NCBI RefSeq assembly: GCF_025909975.1
Contig: NZ_JAPCIO010000002.1
Location: 124,001-188,000 of the forward strand
Reading direction: 5' to 3'
DNA length: 64,000 nucleotides
From: Flavobacterium lacisediminis
GTDB lineage: Bacteria; Bacteroidota; Bacteroidia; Flavobacteriales; Flavobacteriaceae
Part shown: piece after piece, positions 17,372 to 25,263 of the stretch
How the letters are laid out: each line of letters begins with the position of its first letter
Numbering within the stretch: the first letter of the stretch is position 1
The notes under the pieces: model-generated
Seen by the model: the letters and a program-made list of their open reading frames with translations, nothing else
What the model was told of the DNA's origin: nothing
Database searches by the model: none
Made by a program: the position numbers and the translations under genes

Positions 17372-18037
17372 ATGGCAGATAACAACAAAGAAGGATTATT
17401 TTCAAAAAGTAATATTAAATTAATTACGAATCCATTTAATGACGATAACCCAGTAACGGTTCAGGTATTAGGTATTTGTTCAGCTTTAGCGGTAACAGTT
17501 CAAATGAAAAACGCCTTTGTAATGGCGCTTTCTGTAACTGCGGTTGTAGCTTTTGGTAACGTAATTATATCATTATTAAGAAACTTAATTCCAAGTAGAA
17601 TCCGTATCATTGTTCAGTTGGTTGTAGCAGCAGCTTTAGTAATTTTGGTTGACCAAATTTTGAAAGCGTATGCGTATGATATCAGTAAACAATTATCAGT
17701 ATTCGTAGGATTAATTATTACCAACTGTATCTTAATGGGACGTTTTGAAGCATTTGCTTTAGGAAACAAACCTTGGCCTTCATTTTTAGATGGTTTAGGA
17801 AACGGTTTAGGGTATGGAATCATTTTAATGGTTGTAGCATTTTTCAGAGAATTATTAGGTTCAGGAAAATTATTCGGAATCGAAATTCTTGGAAATTCTG
17901 TTGAAAAAACAAAATTATATTCAACAGGATATGTTAACAACGGATTCATGTTATTAGCTCCAATGGCTTTAGTGATGGTAGGTATCGTAATTTGGGTACA
18001 AAGAGGAATTAACAAGAAATTAATCGAGAAAAAATAA
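17372..18037 (+). CDS. nqrD: Na+-NQR subunit D
   Basis: A 221-residue integral membrane subunit with six hydrophobic segments. [23 protein letters not shown] opens the protein, and [33 protein letters not shown] contains the conserved Cys near the membrane core that helps hold the intramembrane Fe-S cluster together with NqrE. It starts five bases after nqrC and ends five bases before nqrE. Confidence 0.96.
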   Translation: MADNNKEGLFSKSNIKLITNPFNDDNPVTVQVLGICSALAVTVQMKNAFVMALSVTAVVAFGNVIISLLRNLIPSRIRIIVQLVVAAALVILVDQILKAYAYDISKQLSVFVGLIITNCILMGRFEAFALGNKPWPSFLDGLGNGLGYGIILMVVAFFRELLGSGKLFGIEILGNSVEKTKLYSTGYVNNGFMLLAPMALVMVGIVIWVQRGINKKLIEKK

Positions 18038-18042
18038 TAGCT

Positions 18043-18801
18043 ATGTTTGAATATATCAATATATTTTTAAAATCAGTTTTCATTGATAACATGATTTTTG
18101 CATACTTCTTAGGAATGTGTTCATTTTTGGCCGTTTCTAAAAAAGTATCAACAGCTATAGGTCTTGGAATTGCTGTAACCTTTGTACAAGTAATTACGGT
18201 TCCATTAAACTATTTAATCTATCACTATGTTTTAGGTGCTGGTGCATTAGCTTGGTTAGACCCATCATTTGCTGAATTAGATTTAAGCTTTTTAACTTTC
18301 ATTTTGTTCATCGCTTCTGTAGCTACAATGGTACAGTTAGTAGAAATGATTGTTGAGAAATTTTCACCTTCATTATATAACTCATTGGGTATTTTCTTAC
18401 CACTTATTGCTGTAAACTGTGCTATCTTAGGAGGTTCATTATTCATGCAACAAAGAGTTGATGGTGGAACTTACTCTTCATTAGGACACGTTGTAACTTT
18501 CGGATTTGCATCTGGATTAGGTTGGACAATTGCTATTGTGGCAATGGCAGCTATCCGTGAAAAAATGGAATATTCTAACGTATTAGCGCCGCTAAGAGGT
18601 TTAGGTATTACTTTTATCTTAACAGGTTTAATGGCTATTGGTTTTATGAGTTTTGGTGGAATTGACCTTAACGCATTAAACAAAAAACCAGAAGTAAAAG
18701 TAACAACTCCAGCTCCAGCTGTTGTTGAAACTCCTGTAGTTGATTCAGTTCAAGTAGCTGTAGATTCTGTAAAAGTAGATTCAACTCAAGTAGTTAAATA
18801 A
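18043..18801 (+). CDS. nqrE: Na+-NQR subunit E with extended C-terminal tail
   Basis: A 252-residue membrane subunit homologous to NqrD with opposite topology. The core ([23 protein letters not shown] and [17 protein letters not shown], with the conserved Cys residues) ends near residue 205, which is the usual length of NqrE. About 45 further residues follow, rich in Val, Pro, Ala, Asp and Ser, with loose repeats such as [19 protein letters not shown]. This tail has no predicted membrane segment and looks disordered. The core assignment is secure. The tail function is unknown. Confidence 0.95.
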   Translation: MFEYINIFLKSVFIDNMIFAYFLGMCSFLAVSKKVSTAIGLGIAVTFVQVITVPLNYLIYHYVLGAGALAWLDPSFAELDLSFLTFILFIASVATMVQLVEMIVEKFSPSLYNSLGIFLPLIAVNCAILGGSLFMQQRVDGGTYSSLGHVVTFGFASGLGWTIAIVAMAAIREKMEYSNVLAPLRGLGITFILTGLMAIGFMSFGGIDLNALNKKPEVKVTTPAPAVVETPVVDSVQVAVDSVKVDSTQVVK

Positions 18802-18826
18802 TAGTATAACATTAAAAATTGAACTC

Positions 18827-20128
18827 ATGTTTAGTATAACAGAATTAATTACATATTCAATTTTAGCTTTCTTAGTGCTTATTTTACTAATGGTGTTTAT
18901 GCTATTATACGCTAAATCAAAGTTGGTAAACTCAGGTGCAGTAAAGATTAAAATTAACGGTGAAAACGAAATCGAAGTAGGTGGAGGAAGTACGCTTTTA
19001 ACTACTTTAGGAAATAGTAAAATCTTCTTACCATCAGCTTGTGGTGGTGGAGGTTCTTGTTTACAATGTAAATGTAAAGTATTAGAAGGTGGTGGTGAAC
19101 CATTACCAACAGAAATACCTAACTTTTCACGTAAAGAATTAGCAGACGGATGGAGATTAGGATGTCAAGTTAAAGTAAAACAAGACATGGTAATCGAAGT
19201 GCCAGAAGAAATTTTTGGTATCAAAAAATTCGAAGCAAAAGTATATTCTAACTACAATGTAGCTTCTTTTATTAAAGAATTTATTGTTGAGTTACCAGAA
19301 GATATGCACTACGAAGCGGGTGGATATATCCAAATTGAAATCCCTAAATGTGAAGTAAAATTCTCAGATATGGATATTATGGCGCACCCAGAAGAACATC
19401 CTGGTGATCCTGAAAAATTCAAAGCGGAATGGGATAAGTTCAAATTATGGCCATTAGTTATGAAAAATGACGAATTGGTTGAAAGAGCTTACTCAATGGC
19501 TTCTTACCCTGCAGAAGGAAGAAAAATTATGTTGAACGTTCGTATTGCAACGCCTCCTTTTGATAGAGCTACAAACGATTGGATGAAAGTAAACCCAGGT
19601 ATTGCTTCTTCATACGTTTTCTCAAGAAAAGCAGGTGATCCAGTAGTAGTTTCTGGACCTTACGGAGAATTCTTCATCAACGAATCAGAAGCTGAAATGT
19701 TGTATGTAGGTGGTGGAGCAGGTATGGCGCCAATGCGTTCGCACTTATATCACTTATTCCGTACAGTAAAAACAGGAAGAAAAGTTACGTATTGGTACGG
19801 AGGTCGTTCTAAACGTGAATTGTTCTACACAGACCATTTCAGAGCGTTAGAGAAAGATTTTCCAAACTTTAAATTCTATTTGGCTTTATCTGAACCACAA
19901 CCAGAAGATAACTGGAAAGTGAAAGAAGGAATCGACGGAGAAGGTGACGGATTCGTAGGATTTATTCATAATGTGGTAATTGATAATTATTTATCAAAAC
20001 ACGATAATCCAGAAGATATTGAATTGTATTTCTGTGGTCCACCAATGATGAACAAAGCAGTTCAAAAAATGGGTGAAGACTTCGGTTTAGATCCAGAAAA
20101 CATTAGATTTGACGACTTTGGAGGTTAA
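18827..20128 (+). CDS. nqrF: Na+-NQR subunit F
   Basis: A 433-residue NADH-oxidising subunit. An N-terminal membrane helix (residues 6-28) is followed by a plant-type 2Fe-2S ferredoxin domain with Cys72, Cys78, Cys81 and Cys113. A ferredoxin reductase domain comes next, with the FAD motif RAYSMASYP and the NADH loop GGGAGMAPMRSHL. The protein ends DFGG, as expected. It accepts hydride from NADH and sends electrons to the intramembrane cluster. It is the last gene of nqrABCDEF. A strong hairpin follows. Confidence 0.97.
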   Translation: MFSITELITYSILAFLVLILLMVFMLLYAKSKLVNSGAVKIKINGENEIEVGGGSTLLTTLGNSKIFLPSACGGGGSCLQCKCKVLEGGGEPLPTEIPNFSRKELADGWRLGCQVKVKQDMVIEVPEEIFGIKKFEAKVYSNYNVASFIKEFIVELPEDMHYEAGGYIQIEIPKCEVKFSDMDIMAHPEEHPGDPEKFKAEWDKFKLWPLVMKNDELVERAYSMASYPAEGRKIMLNVRIATPPFDRATNDWMKVNPGIASSYVFSRKAGDPVVVSGPYGEFFINESEAEMLYVGGGAGMAPMRSHLYHLFRTVKTGRKVTYWYGGRSKRELFYTDHFRALEKDFPNFKFYLALSEPQPEDNWKVKEGIDGEGDGFVGFIHNVVIDNYLSKHDNPEDIELYFCGPPMMNKAVQKMGEDFGLDPENIRFDDFGG

Positions 20129-20145
20129 TCCAAATTTTAAATACC

Positions 20146-20176
20146 AAAACCGATTCAGAAATGAGTCGGTTTTTTT
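20146..20176 (+). terminator. terminator of the nqr operon
   Basis: A 12-bp stem (one G-T pair) with a GAAA tetraloop at 20158-20161 is followed by a T run. It lies just after the nqrF stop. Confidence 0.85.
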
Positions 20177-20196
20177 ATGCATTCAAATAGAATAAC

Positions 20197-20204
20197 TACC
20201 TTTG
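20197..20204 (+). promoter_or_regulatory. -7 box of the small gene / apbE unit
   Basis: TACCTTTG ends four bases before the ATG at 20209, so the transcript would be leaderless or nearly so. It restarts transcription after the nqr terminator. Confidence 0.45.
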
Positions 20205-20208
20205 CATC

Positions 20209-20574
20209 ATGGAACCATTATCACTACAAGACTTACATCATTTGGCCATGAATCACGTGGGAAAAGAACTCGAAAAACAAGGATTTGAGTTCATTGCTAT
20301 TAACAGCCAATTGAAAAAACATCCGCAATTTGTTTGTGTAGATAAACCTACGAACACTTTGCATTTTGTAATGGTACAAGCCGTTACGTATCCAGATAAT
20401 CCTGCCGAATACGATGTTTTGTTTATGGAAACCTTCATCAATCACGCCAAAGGAAAAAAAGCTAAGGTGTTGTATGCTGGAGTTGGTTTTGCCAATGCAG
20501 AAGATTTCGAGAAGCCGGTTTTTAAAAATCAAGATTATATTTTAAATTATGAAGGAATTAAAGAGATTTTGTAG
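20209..20574 (+). CDS. conserved small protein between nqr and apbE, function unknown
   Basis: A 121-residue soluble protein without a signal peptide, membrane segment or Cys-rich motif. The single Cys is in QFVCVDKPT. The visible pattern (IAINSQLKKHPQFVC, TLHFVMVQAVTYPDN and KAKVLYAGVGFAN) suggests a small alpha/beta fold of the restriction-endonuclease-like or YraN-like sort, but this is only an impression. It lies between nqrF and apbE and overlaps apbE by 26 bases, so the two are coupled. It may assist Na+-NQR assembly or flavinylation, or simply share the transcript. I do not recognise a functional family. Confidence 0.7.
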   Translation: MEPLSLQDLHHLAMNHVGKELEKQGFEFIAINSQLKKHPQFVCVDKPTNTLHFVMVQAVTYPDNPAEYDVLFMETFINHAKGKKAKVLYAGVGFANAEDFEKPVFKNQDYILNYEGIKEIL

Positions 20575-21565
20575 TTTTTTGGTTGTAGCTGTGTTATTAG
20601 TTTCATGTGATAAAGCCACAGATTTTCATATCATTCAAGGTGAAGCACAAGGAAGCACCTATTCTATAAAATATATTGCATCAGAAGAAAAAGTAACTAA
20701 AAATCAAATCGACTCGTTGTTAACTGCTTTCGATTTGTCGCTTTCAACATACCGACCAGATTCTAAAATTTCTAAAATAAATGCTGGTGATTCAACTGTT
20801 GTAGTTGATATTTTTTTTACAGAAACATTCCAACTTTCGAATCAAATTTATAAAGAAACGAATGGTTTATTCGACCCAACAATTGGTGTTTTAGTGAATG
20901 CTTATGGTTTTGGACCAAATAAAAAGCAAGAAAATTTATCTCAAAAACAAATAGATAGTTTGTTGCAATTTGTAGGTTTTGATAAGATTACTTTAAATTC
21001 AAATAAAACCATTTCAAAAAAACATAAAGAAACTTTCATCGATTTCAATGCAATTGCTCAAGGTTATTCCGTTGATGTGGTCGTAAATTATTTAAAATCG
21101 AAAGGAATTGAAAATGCTATTGTTGAAATTGGAGGTGAATTATTCGCTTTAGGAAAAAACACGATTGAAAATAAGAATTGGGTAGTAGGAATCGACGACC
21201 CATTACAAAAACCAGAAGAACGCACTTTAATGGCCAAAGTAAATTTAGAAAACTTAGGAATGGCAACTTCAGGTAATTATCGTAAAGTTATGATTGATGA
21301 AAAAACAGGTAAGAAGTTTGTTCATATTATAAATCCAAAAACAGGATTAGCTCAAAAAAATAATGTGCTAAGTGCAACTGTTCTTTCAAAATCATCCGCT
21401 ATTTCAGATGGGTATGCCACTGCTTTTATGTTAATGAGTTTAGAGGAAAGTAAATCATTTCTTCAAAAACATCCTGAATTGCGTGTAATGCTTTTGTATG
21501 CTGATGCAGACAACAAGATGCAACAATTTACAACAGATAATTTTAAATCTTTGATTAAAGAGTAA
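20549..21565 (+). CDS. apbE: FAD:protein FMN transferase ApbE (lipoprotein)
   Basis: A 338-residue flavin transferase that attaches FMN from FAD to Thr residues of NqrB and NqrC. Residues 1-20 are a lipoprotein signal with lipobox LVSC (Cys20). The mature part has GEAQGSTYSIKY, STYRPDSKISKIN, FDPTIGVLVNAYGFGP, FNAIAQGYSVDVV and HIINPKTG with the metal and flavin site residues. It probably acts at the outer face of the inner membrane. Its start lies inside the preceding small gene. Its position just after nqr fits its job. A strong hairpin follows. Confidence 0.95.
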   Translation: MKELKRFCSFLVVAVLLVSCDKATDFHIIQGEAQGSTYSIKYIASEEKVTKNQIDSLLTAFDLSLSTYRPDSKISKINAGDSTVVVDIFFTETFQLSNQIYKETNGLFDPTIGVLVNAYGFGPNKKQENLSQKQIDSLLQFVGFDKITLNSNKTISKKHKETFIDFNAIAQGYSVDVVVNYLKSKGIENAIVEIGGELFALGKNTIENKNWVVGIDDPLQKPEERTLMAKVNLENLGMATSGNYRKVMIDEKTGKKFVHIINPKTGLAQKNNVLSATVLSKSSAISDGYATAFMLMSLEESKSFLQKHPELRVMLLYADADNKMQQFTTDNFKSLIKE

Positions 21566-21566
21566 T

Positions 21567-21598
21567 AAAAAAGGCTTTCAAATTTGAAAGCCTTTTTT
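21567..21598. terminator. bidirectional terminator between apbE and the methyltransferase gene
   Basis: A 32-base palindrome with outer A6/T6 and GGCTTTCA arms lies between two convergent stops. Confidence 0.85.
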
Positions 21599-21599
21599 A

Positions 21600-22364
21600 T
21601 TACTTATAACAAACTGGAATAATTTCCCCTTTTGCTAAACAATATTTTTCTACTAATTCGGGAGCTATTGTTTTAGTGTAATCTACTTCGTCTACTTTAA
21701 AACCAATGCTTCTTAGTTTATCAAAGTAATCTCTTCCATAAACTCTTACGTGATCGTATTGTCCGAAGATTTTAGCTCTCTCTTTTGGATCAGTAATCGA
21801 ATCATCTGCAAAAGTGGTGGCTCTTGATAAATCTTGTGGAATTTGAAAGATTCCCATTCCACCCGGTTTTAAAACACGATATAATTCTTGCATGGCTTTT
21901 GTATCATCAGGGATGTGTTCTAAAACATGATTACACAAAATCATATCATATGAATTGTCTTCAAACGGCAAATTACATATATCTGCTTTAACATCAGCTA
22001 AAGGTGAAAACAAATCGGTAGTGGTATAATCTAAATTCGATTGTTTTTTAAAACGCTTGTAAAATTCTTGCTCAGGTGCAAAGTGTAATACTTTTTTTGG
22101 TGCCTTAAAAAAATTGGTTTCGTTTTGTAAATACAACCACAACAAACGATGTCTTTCTAAAGAAAGTGTGCTAGGTGATAGAACATTGTTTCGTTGTGTT
22201 CCATAACCATATGGTAAAAACATACGAAAGCTTTTCCCATCAATAGGGTCAGTAAAACGACTTCCTTTTAATAAAAAAGCCAAAATAGGACGCACAACAA
22301 TACTAAGCCGAATTAATATCGGACGAGGAATAGTGTTTAATATAAGTTTGAATAGTTTTTTCAT
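21600..22364 (-). CDS. class I SAM-dependent methyltransferase
   Basis: A 254-residue methyltransferase. The SAM fold is visible as VLHFAPEQEFYKRF, DYTTTDLFSPLADVKADI, LPFEDNSYDMILCNHVLEHIPDD and RVLKPGGMGIFQIP, all typical of Methyltransf_11. The N-terminal ~70 residues (IPRPILIRLSIVVRPILAFLLKG) are basic and hydrophobic and may touch the membrane. The substrate is unknown. It overlaps the end of map by one base (TAATG), so it is translated from the map transcript. Confidence 0.8.
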   Translation of the reverse strand: MKKLFKLILNTIPRPILIRLSIVVRPILAFLLKGSRFTDPIDGKSFRMFLPYGYGTQRNNVLSPSTLSLERHRLLWLYLQNETNFFKAPKKVLHFAPEQEFYKRFKKQSNLDYTTTDLFSPLADVKADICNLPFEDNSYDMILCNHVLEHIPDDTKAMQELYRVLKPGGMGIFQIPQDLSRATTFADDSITDPKERAKIFGQYDHVRVYGRDYFDKLRSIGFKVDEVDYTKTIAPELVEKYCLAKGEIIPVCYK

Positions 22365-23182
22365 TATAGTACTAATGGTTTTTGTCTCAACCCATCTTCT
22401 TCATTACTCACAATTCCCAAAGCATCATAGATGTAAGCAAAAGTGGATAACAATTCAGGTTTTCCGTTTACAATAGCAACATCGTGTTCAAAATGAGCAC
22501 TTGGTTTTCCGTCGGCAGTTGTGATTGTCCAGCCGTCTTTATGTTGTTTGATGTTTTTGGTTCCCATATTAATCATCGGTTCGATTGCGATAACCATTCC
22601 GTTAACTAGTTTTTTTCCGCGACCTCGTTTCCCATAATTAGGAACTTCTGGATCTTCGTGCATTTTTCTACCTAAACCATGTCCGCATAATTCACGAACC
22701 ACACCATAACCATGACTTTCACAGTATTGTTGAATTGCATGTCCGATATCTTCTACACGATTACCTACTTTAGTTTCGCGAATACCAACGTATAAAGATT
22801 CTTTAGTGATTTGAAGTAGTTTTTTTGTTTCTGGAGCCACTTCACCTACTTCAAAAGTATAGGCATGATCGCCATAAAAACCATTTTTCAACGCACCACA
22901 ATCTACCGAAATAATATCGCCATCTTGTAACGGAACATTGTTAGGAATACCATGAACTACTTGTGTGTTTGGACTCATGCAAAGCGAATTTGGAAAACCG
23001 TACATTCCTAAAAATGCAGGCTCAGCTCCGTGAGAACGAAGAAAATCTTCCGCTAATTTATCTAAATACAAAGTAGTTACGCCAGGTTTAATTTCCTTAG
23101 CAATCATTCCTAATGTTTTAGAAACAATCAAAGCACTTTCGCGCATCAATTCTATTTCTTCAAGGGTTTTAAGTACAATCAT
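22364..23182 (-). CDS. map: type I methionyl aminopeptidase
   Basis: A 272-residue metallopeptidase that removes the N-terminal Met from nascent proteins. The pita-bread metal ligands are visible in order: DIISVDCGALKNGFYGDHAYTF (two Asp), VRELCGHGLGRKMHEDPEVPN (His), VIAIEPMIN (Glu) and SAHFEHDVAI (Glu). The length is slightly above the usual 250-255 because of a C-terminal extension. A TACTTTTG box 18 bases upstream of the ATG is a likely -7 element. It is cotranscribed with the downstream methyltransferase. Confidence 0.95.
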   Translation of the reverse strand: MIVLKTLEEIELMRESALIVSKTLGMIAKEIKPGVTTLYLDKLAEDFLRSHGAEPAFLGMYGFPNSLCMSPNTQVVHGIPNNVPLQDGDIISVDCGALKNGFYGDHAYTFEVGEVAPETKKLLQITKESLYVGIRETKVGNRVEDIGHAIQQYCESHGYGVVRELCGHGLGRKMHEDPEVPNYGKRGRGKKLVNGMVIAIEPMINMGTKNIKQHKDGWTITTADGKPSAHFEHDVAIVNGKPELLSTFAYIYDALGIVSNEEDGLRQKPLVL

Positions 23183-23333
23183 AATACAAAATTTCGTGGC
23201 AAAAGTACGAATTCGAGTTCAATTATAAGTACAATTTCAAAATTCAATTTCAATTTACTATTACCTCTTGCCTTTAAACCAAAACCTTTAATCAAATATG
23301 AGAATTGTCATATTTTATGCTTAAATTCCAACA

Positions 23334-23341
23334 TAAATTTG
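23334..23341 (+). promoter_or_regulatory. -7 box of the CoA-transferase gene
   Basis: TAAATTTG lies 20 bases before the ATG. The nearest upstream TTG (23305-23307) is 26 bases away, longer than ideal. Confidence 0.35.
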
Positions 23342-23361
23342 CAGCATAAATTTCATTAGGT

Positions 23362-24639
23362 ATGGGAAAATATGTAACCGCAGCGGAAGCTGTACAAGTA
23401 GTAAAAAGTGGTGATAGGGTATATGTTCAGGCAGCTGCCGCTACACCAACAATCTTAACGCAAGCATTAACCGAAAGAGCATCAGAACTCAGAGATGTAG
23501 AAATATGTCATTTACATACAGAAGGTGATGCCCCTTATGCTAATCCTGAATTAGCTGAAAGTTTTCACGTGAATTCTTTTTTTATTGGAGCTAATGTGCG
23601 TCATACGTTAAAAGCGGGAAATGGTTCGTATACACCGGTTTTTTTAAGTGAATTGCCATTATTATTTCGTAAAAATGTAGTAAAATTAGATGTGGCATTT
23701 ATACATGTTTCTCCTCCAGACAGTCATGGCTATTGTTCGTTAGGAGTTTCGGTTGAAGCTTCGGTAGCAGCTATTGAAAATGCGAAAATTGTTATTGCTC
23801 AGGTGAATCCACAAATGCCAAGAACTTTTGGTGATGGAATTTTGCATGTTTCGGAAATAGATTATTTAGTAGAAGTTAATGTGCCAATTTTTGCTCATGA
23901 AGTAACTCCATTTACATTTGAAGAAGAAAAAATCGGAACTTATGTTGCTTCTTTAATTGAAGATAAAAGTACACTTCAAATGGGAATTGGTTCTATTCCA
24001 AATGCGGCTTTGAGTAAATTAACCAATCACAAAGATTTAGGATTACATACAGAAATGTTTTCAGATGGTGTTATCGATTTAATAGAAAATGATGTCATTA
24101 ATTGTAATTATAAAGGAACTTTAAGAGGTAGAGCATTGGCAACATTTTTAATGGGTTCTAAACGTTTGTATGATTTTGTGGATGATAATCCGTTTATTGA
24201 AATGAAAGAATCTTCTATGGTAAATGATACAGCCCGAATTAGAAGAAATCCAAGAATGGTTGCTATTAATTCGGCTATTGAAGTAGATTTAACAGGTCAA
24301 GTTTGCGCGGATTCAATTGGTAGTACTATGTACTCTGGAGTAGGTGGTCAGATGGATTTTATTCGTGGAGCATCATTAAGTGAAGGTGGAAAAGCGATTA
24401 TTGCACTTCCATCTACTACTAAAAGAGGTGAAAGTCGAATTGTTCCTTATTTAAAACAAGGTGCTGGAGTTGTAACTACAAGAGCACACGCTCATTATAT
24501 CATTACTGAAAATGGTATTGCTGACTTATATGGAAAAACACTTAAACAACGTGTAACAGAATTAGTTAAAATTGCGCATCCAAATCATCAAGAAGCGGTT
24601 GAGCGTGCTTATTATGAAATGACAGGTTGCCATAAATAA
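23362..24639 (+). CDS. acetyl-CoA hydrolase/transferase family protein
   Basis: A 425-residue CoA-transferase of the acetyl-CoA hydrolase / 4-hydroxybutyrate CoA-transferase family. N-terminal AAEAVQVVKSGDRVYVQAAAATP and FIHVSPPDSHGYCSLG, the segment HTEMFSDGVIDL holding the candidate catalytic Glu, and GVGGQMDFIRGA with the CoA-contacting loop are all family features. Length matches the 4-hydroxybutyrate/acetate type (about 430 residues) rather than the longer Ach1. It transfers CoA between short-chain acids, with exact acids uncertain. It is monocistronic, with a terminator just downstream. Confidence 0.85.
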   Translation: MGKYVTAAEAVQVVKSGDRVYVQAAAATPTILTQALTERASELRDVEICHLHTEGDAPYANPELAESFHVNSFFIGANVRHTLKAGNGSYTPVFLSELPLLFRKNVVKLDVAFIHVSPPDSHGYCSLGVSVEASVAAIENAKIVIAQVNPQMPRTFGDGILHVSEIDYLVEVNVPIFAHEVTPFTFEEEKIGTYVASLIEDKSTLQMGIGSIPNAALSKLTNHKDLGLHTEMFSDGVIDLIENDVINCNYKGTLRGRALATFLMGSKRLYDFVDDNPFIEMKESSMVNDTARIRRNPRMVAINSAIEVDLTGQVCADSIGSTMYSGVGGQMDFIRGASLSEGGKAIIALPSTTKRGESRIVPYLKQGAGVVTTRAHAHYIITENGIADLYGKTLKQRVTELVKIAHPNHQEAVERAYYEMTGCHK

Positions 24640-24660
24640 TAAAAGTTGAGTTAGAATAGA

Positions 24661-24687
24661 AAGACAATCGAAAGGTTGTCTTTTTTA
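24661..24687 (+). terminator. terminator of the CoA-transferase gene
   Basis: A 9-bp stem (one G-T pair) with a GAAA tetraloop is followed by six T. Confidence 0.8.
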
Positions 24688-24825
24688 TTGAAACTTCTTT
24701 AAAGAAAATCAAAACGAATTAAATTTTTTTCAAAAATATAACCTTTTGATTTTGAATTTTTTAGCTAAAAAGGCTTGTTTTTGAAAATAAACCAAACTTT
24801 AACCTTTTCACAACATTAAATAGTC

Positions 24826-24833
24826 TACCTTTG
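24826..24833 (+). promoter_or_regulatory. -7 box of the RRM protein gene
   Basis: TACCTTTG lies 22 bases before the ATG. No clear TTG partner was found upstream. Confidence 0.4.
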
Positions 24834-24855
24834 TCAGGAATTAAATTTTTCATAG

Positions 24856-25191
24856 ATGAACATTTTTGTAGGAAGTCTTCCTTTCAGTGTAGAGGAAGCA
24901 GATTTAAGAGGTTATTTTGAAGAGTATGGAGCTGTTGAATCAGTTAAAATTATCTCTGACAAATTTACCGGAAGAAGTAAAGGATTTGGATTTGTTGAAA
25001 TGACTAATGATGCTGAGGCTCAAAAAGCAATCGACGAATTAAACGGTGGAACTATCGAAGGTAGAAAAATCGTTGTTAACAAATCTGAACCAAAACCAGA
25101 AGGCGAGAGAAGAAGTTTCGATCGTAACGCTGGTGGAAGTAGAGGCGGTTACTCTAACAATAGAGATAACAACTCAAGAGGTCGTTACTAA
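24856..25191 (+). CDS. RRM-type RNA-binding protein
   Basis: A 111-residue protein with one RNA recognition motif at residues 1-78. RNP2 is IFVGSL and RNP1 is KGFGFVEM. The tail of ~30 residues is rich in Gly, Arg, Ser and Asn (SRGGYSNNRDNNSRGRY), a typical disordered RNA-binding extension. Such short RRM proteins are common in Bacteroidota and cyanobacteria and often respond to cold. They may act as RNA chaperones. It is monocistronic, with a promoter-like box before it and a strong hairpin after it. Confidence 0.93.
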   Translation: MNIFVGSLPFSVEEADLRGYFEEYGAVESVKIISDKFTGRSKGFGFVEMTNDAEAQKAIDELNGGTIEGRKIVVNKSEPKPEGERRSFDRNAGGSRGGYSNNRDNNSRGRY

Positions 25192-25214
25192 TATATTTTT
25201 TGGATATAAAACGA

Positions 25215-25245
25215 AAAAAAGCCTTCGCATTGCGAAGGCTTTTTT
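25215..25245. terminator. bidirectional terminator between the RRM gene and the T9SS cargo gene
   Basis: A near-perfect palindrome (A6-GCCTTCGC / GCGAAGGC-T6) with a short loop lies between two convergent genes. Confidence 0.85.
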
Positions 25246-25263
25246 ATTACTCTATTTTTTCAT

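Noticed and set aside
14159..20128. Possibility that the operon is RNF rather than NQR
   Set aside because: NqrA lacks the ferredoxin motifs of RnfC, and NqrF has an NADH/FAD reductase domain. There is no RnfB. The gene order A-F is that of NQR.
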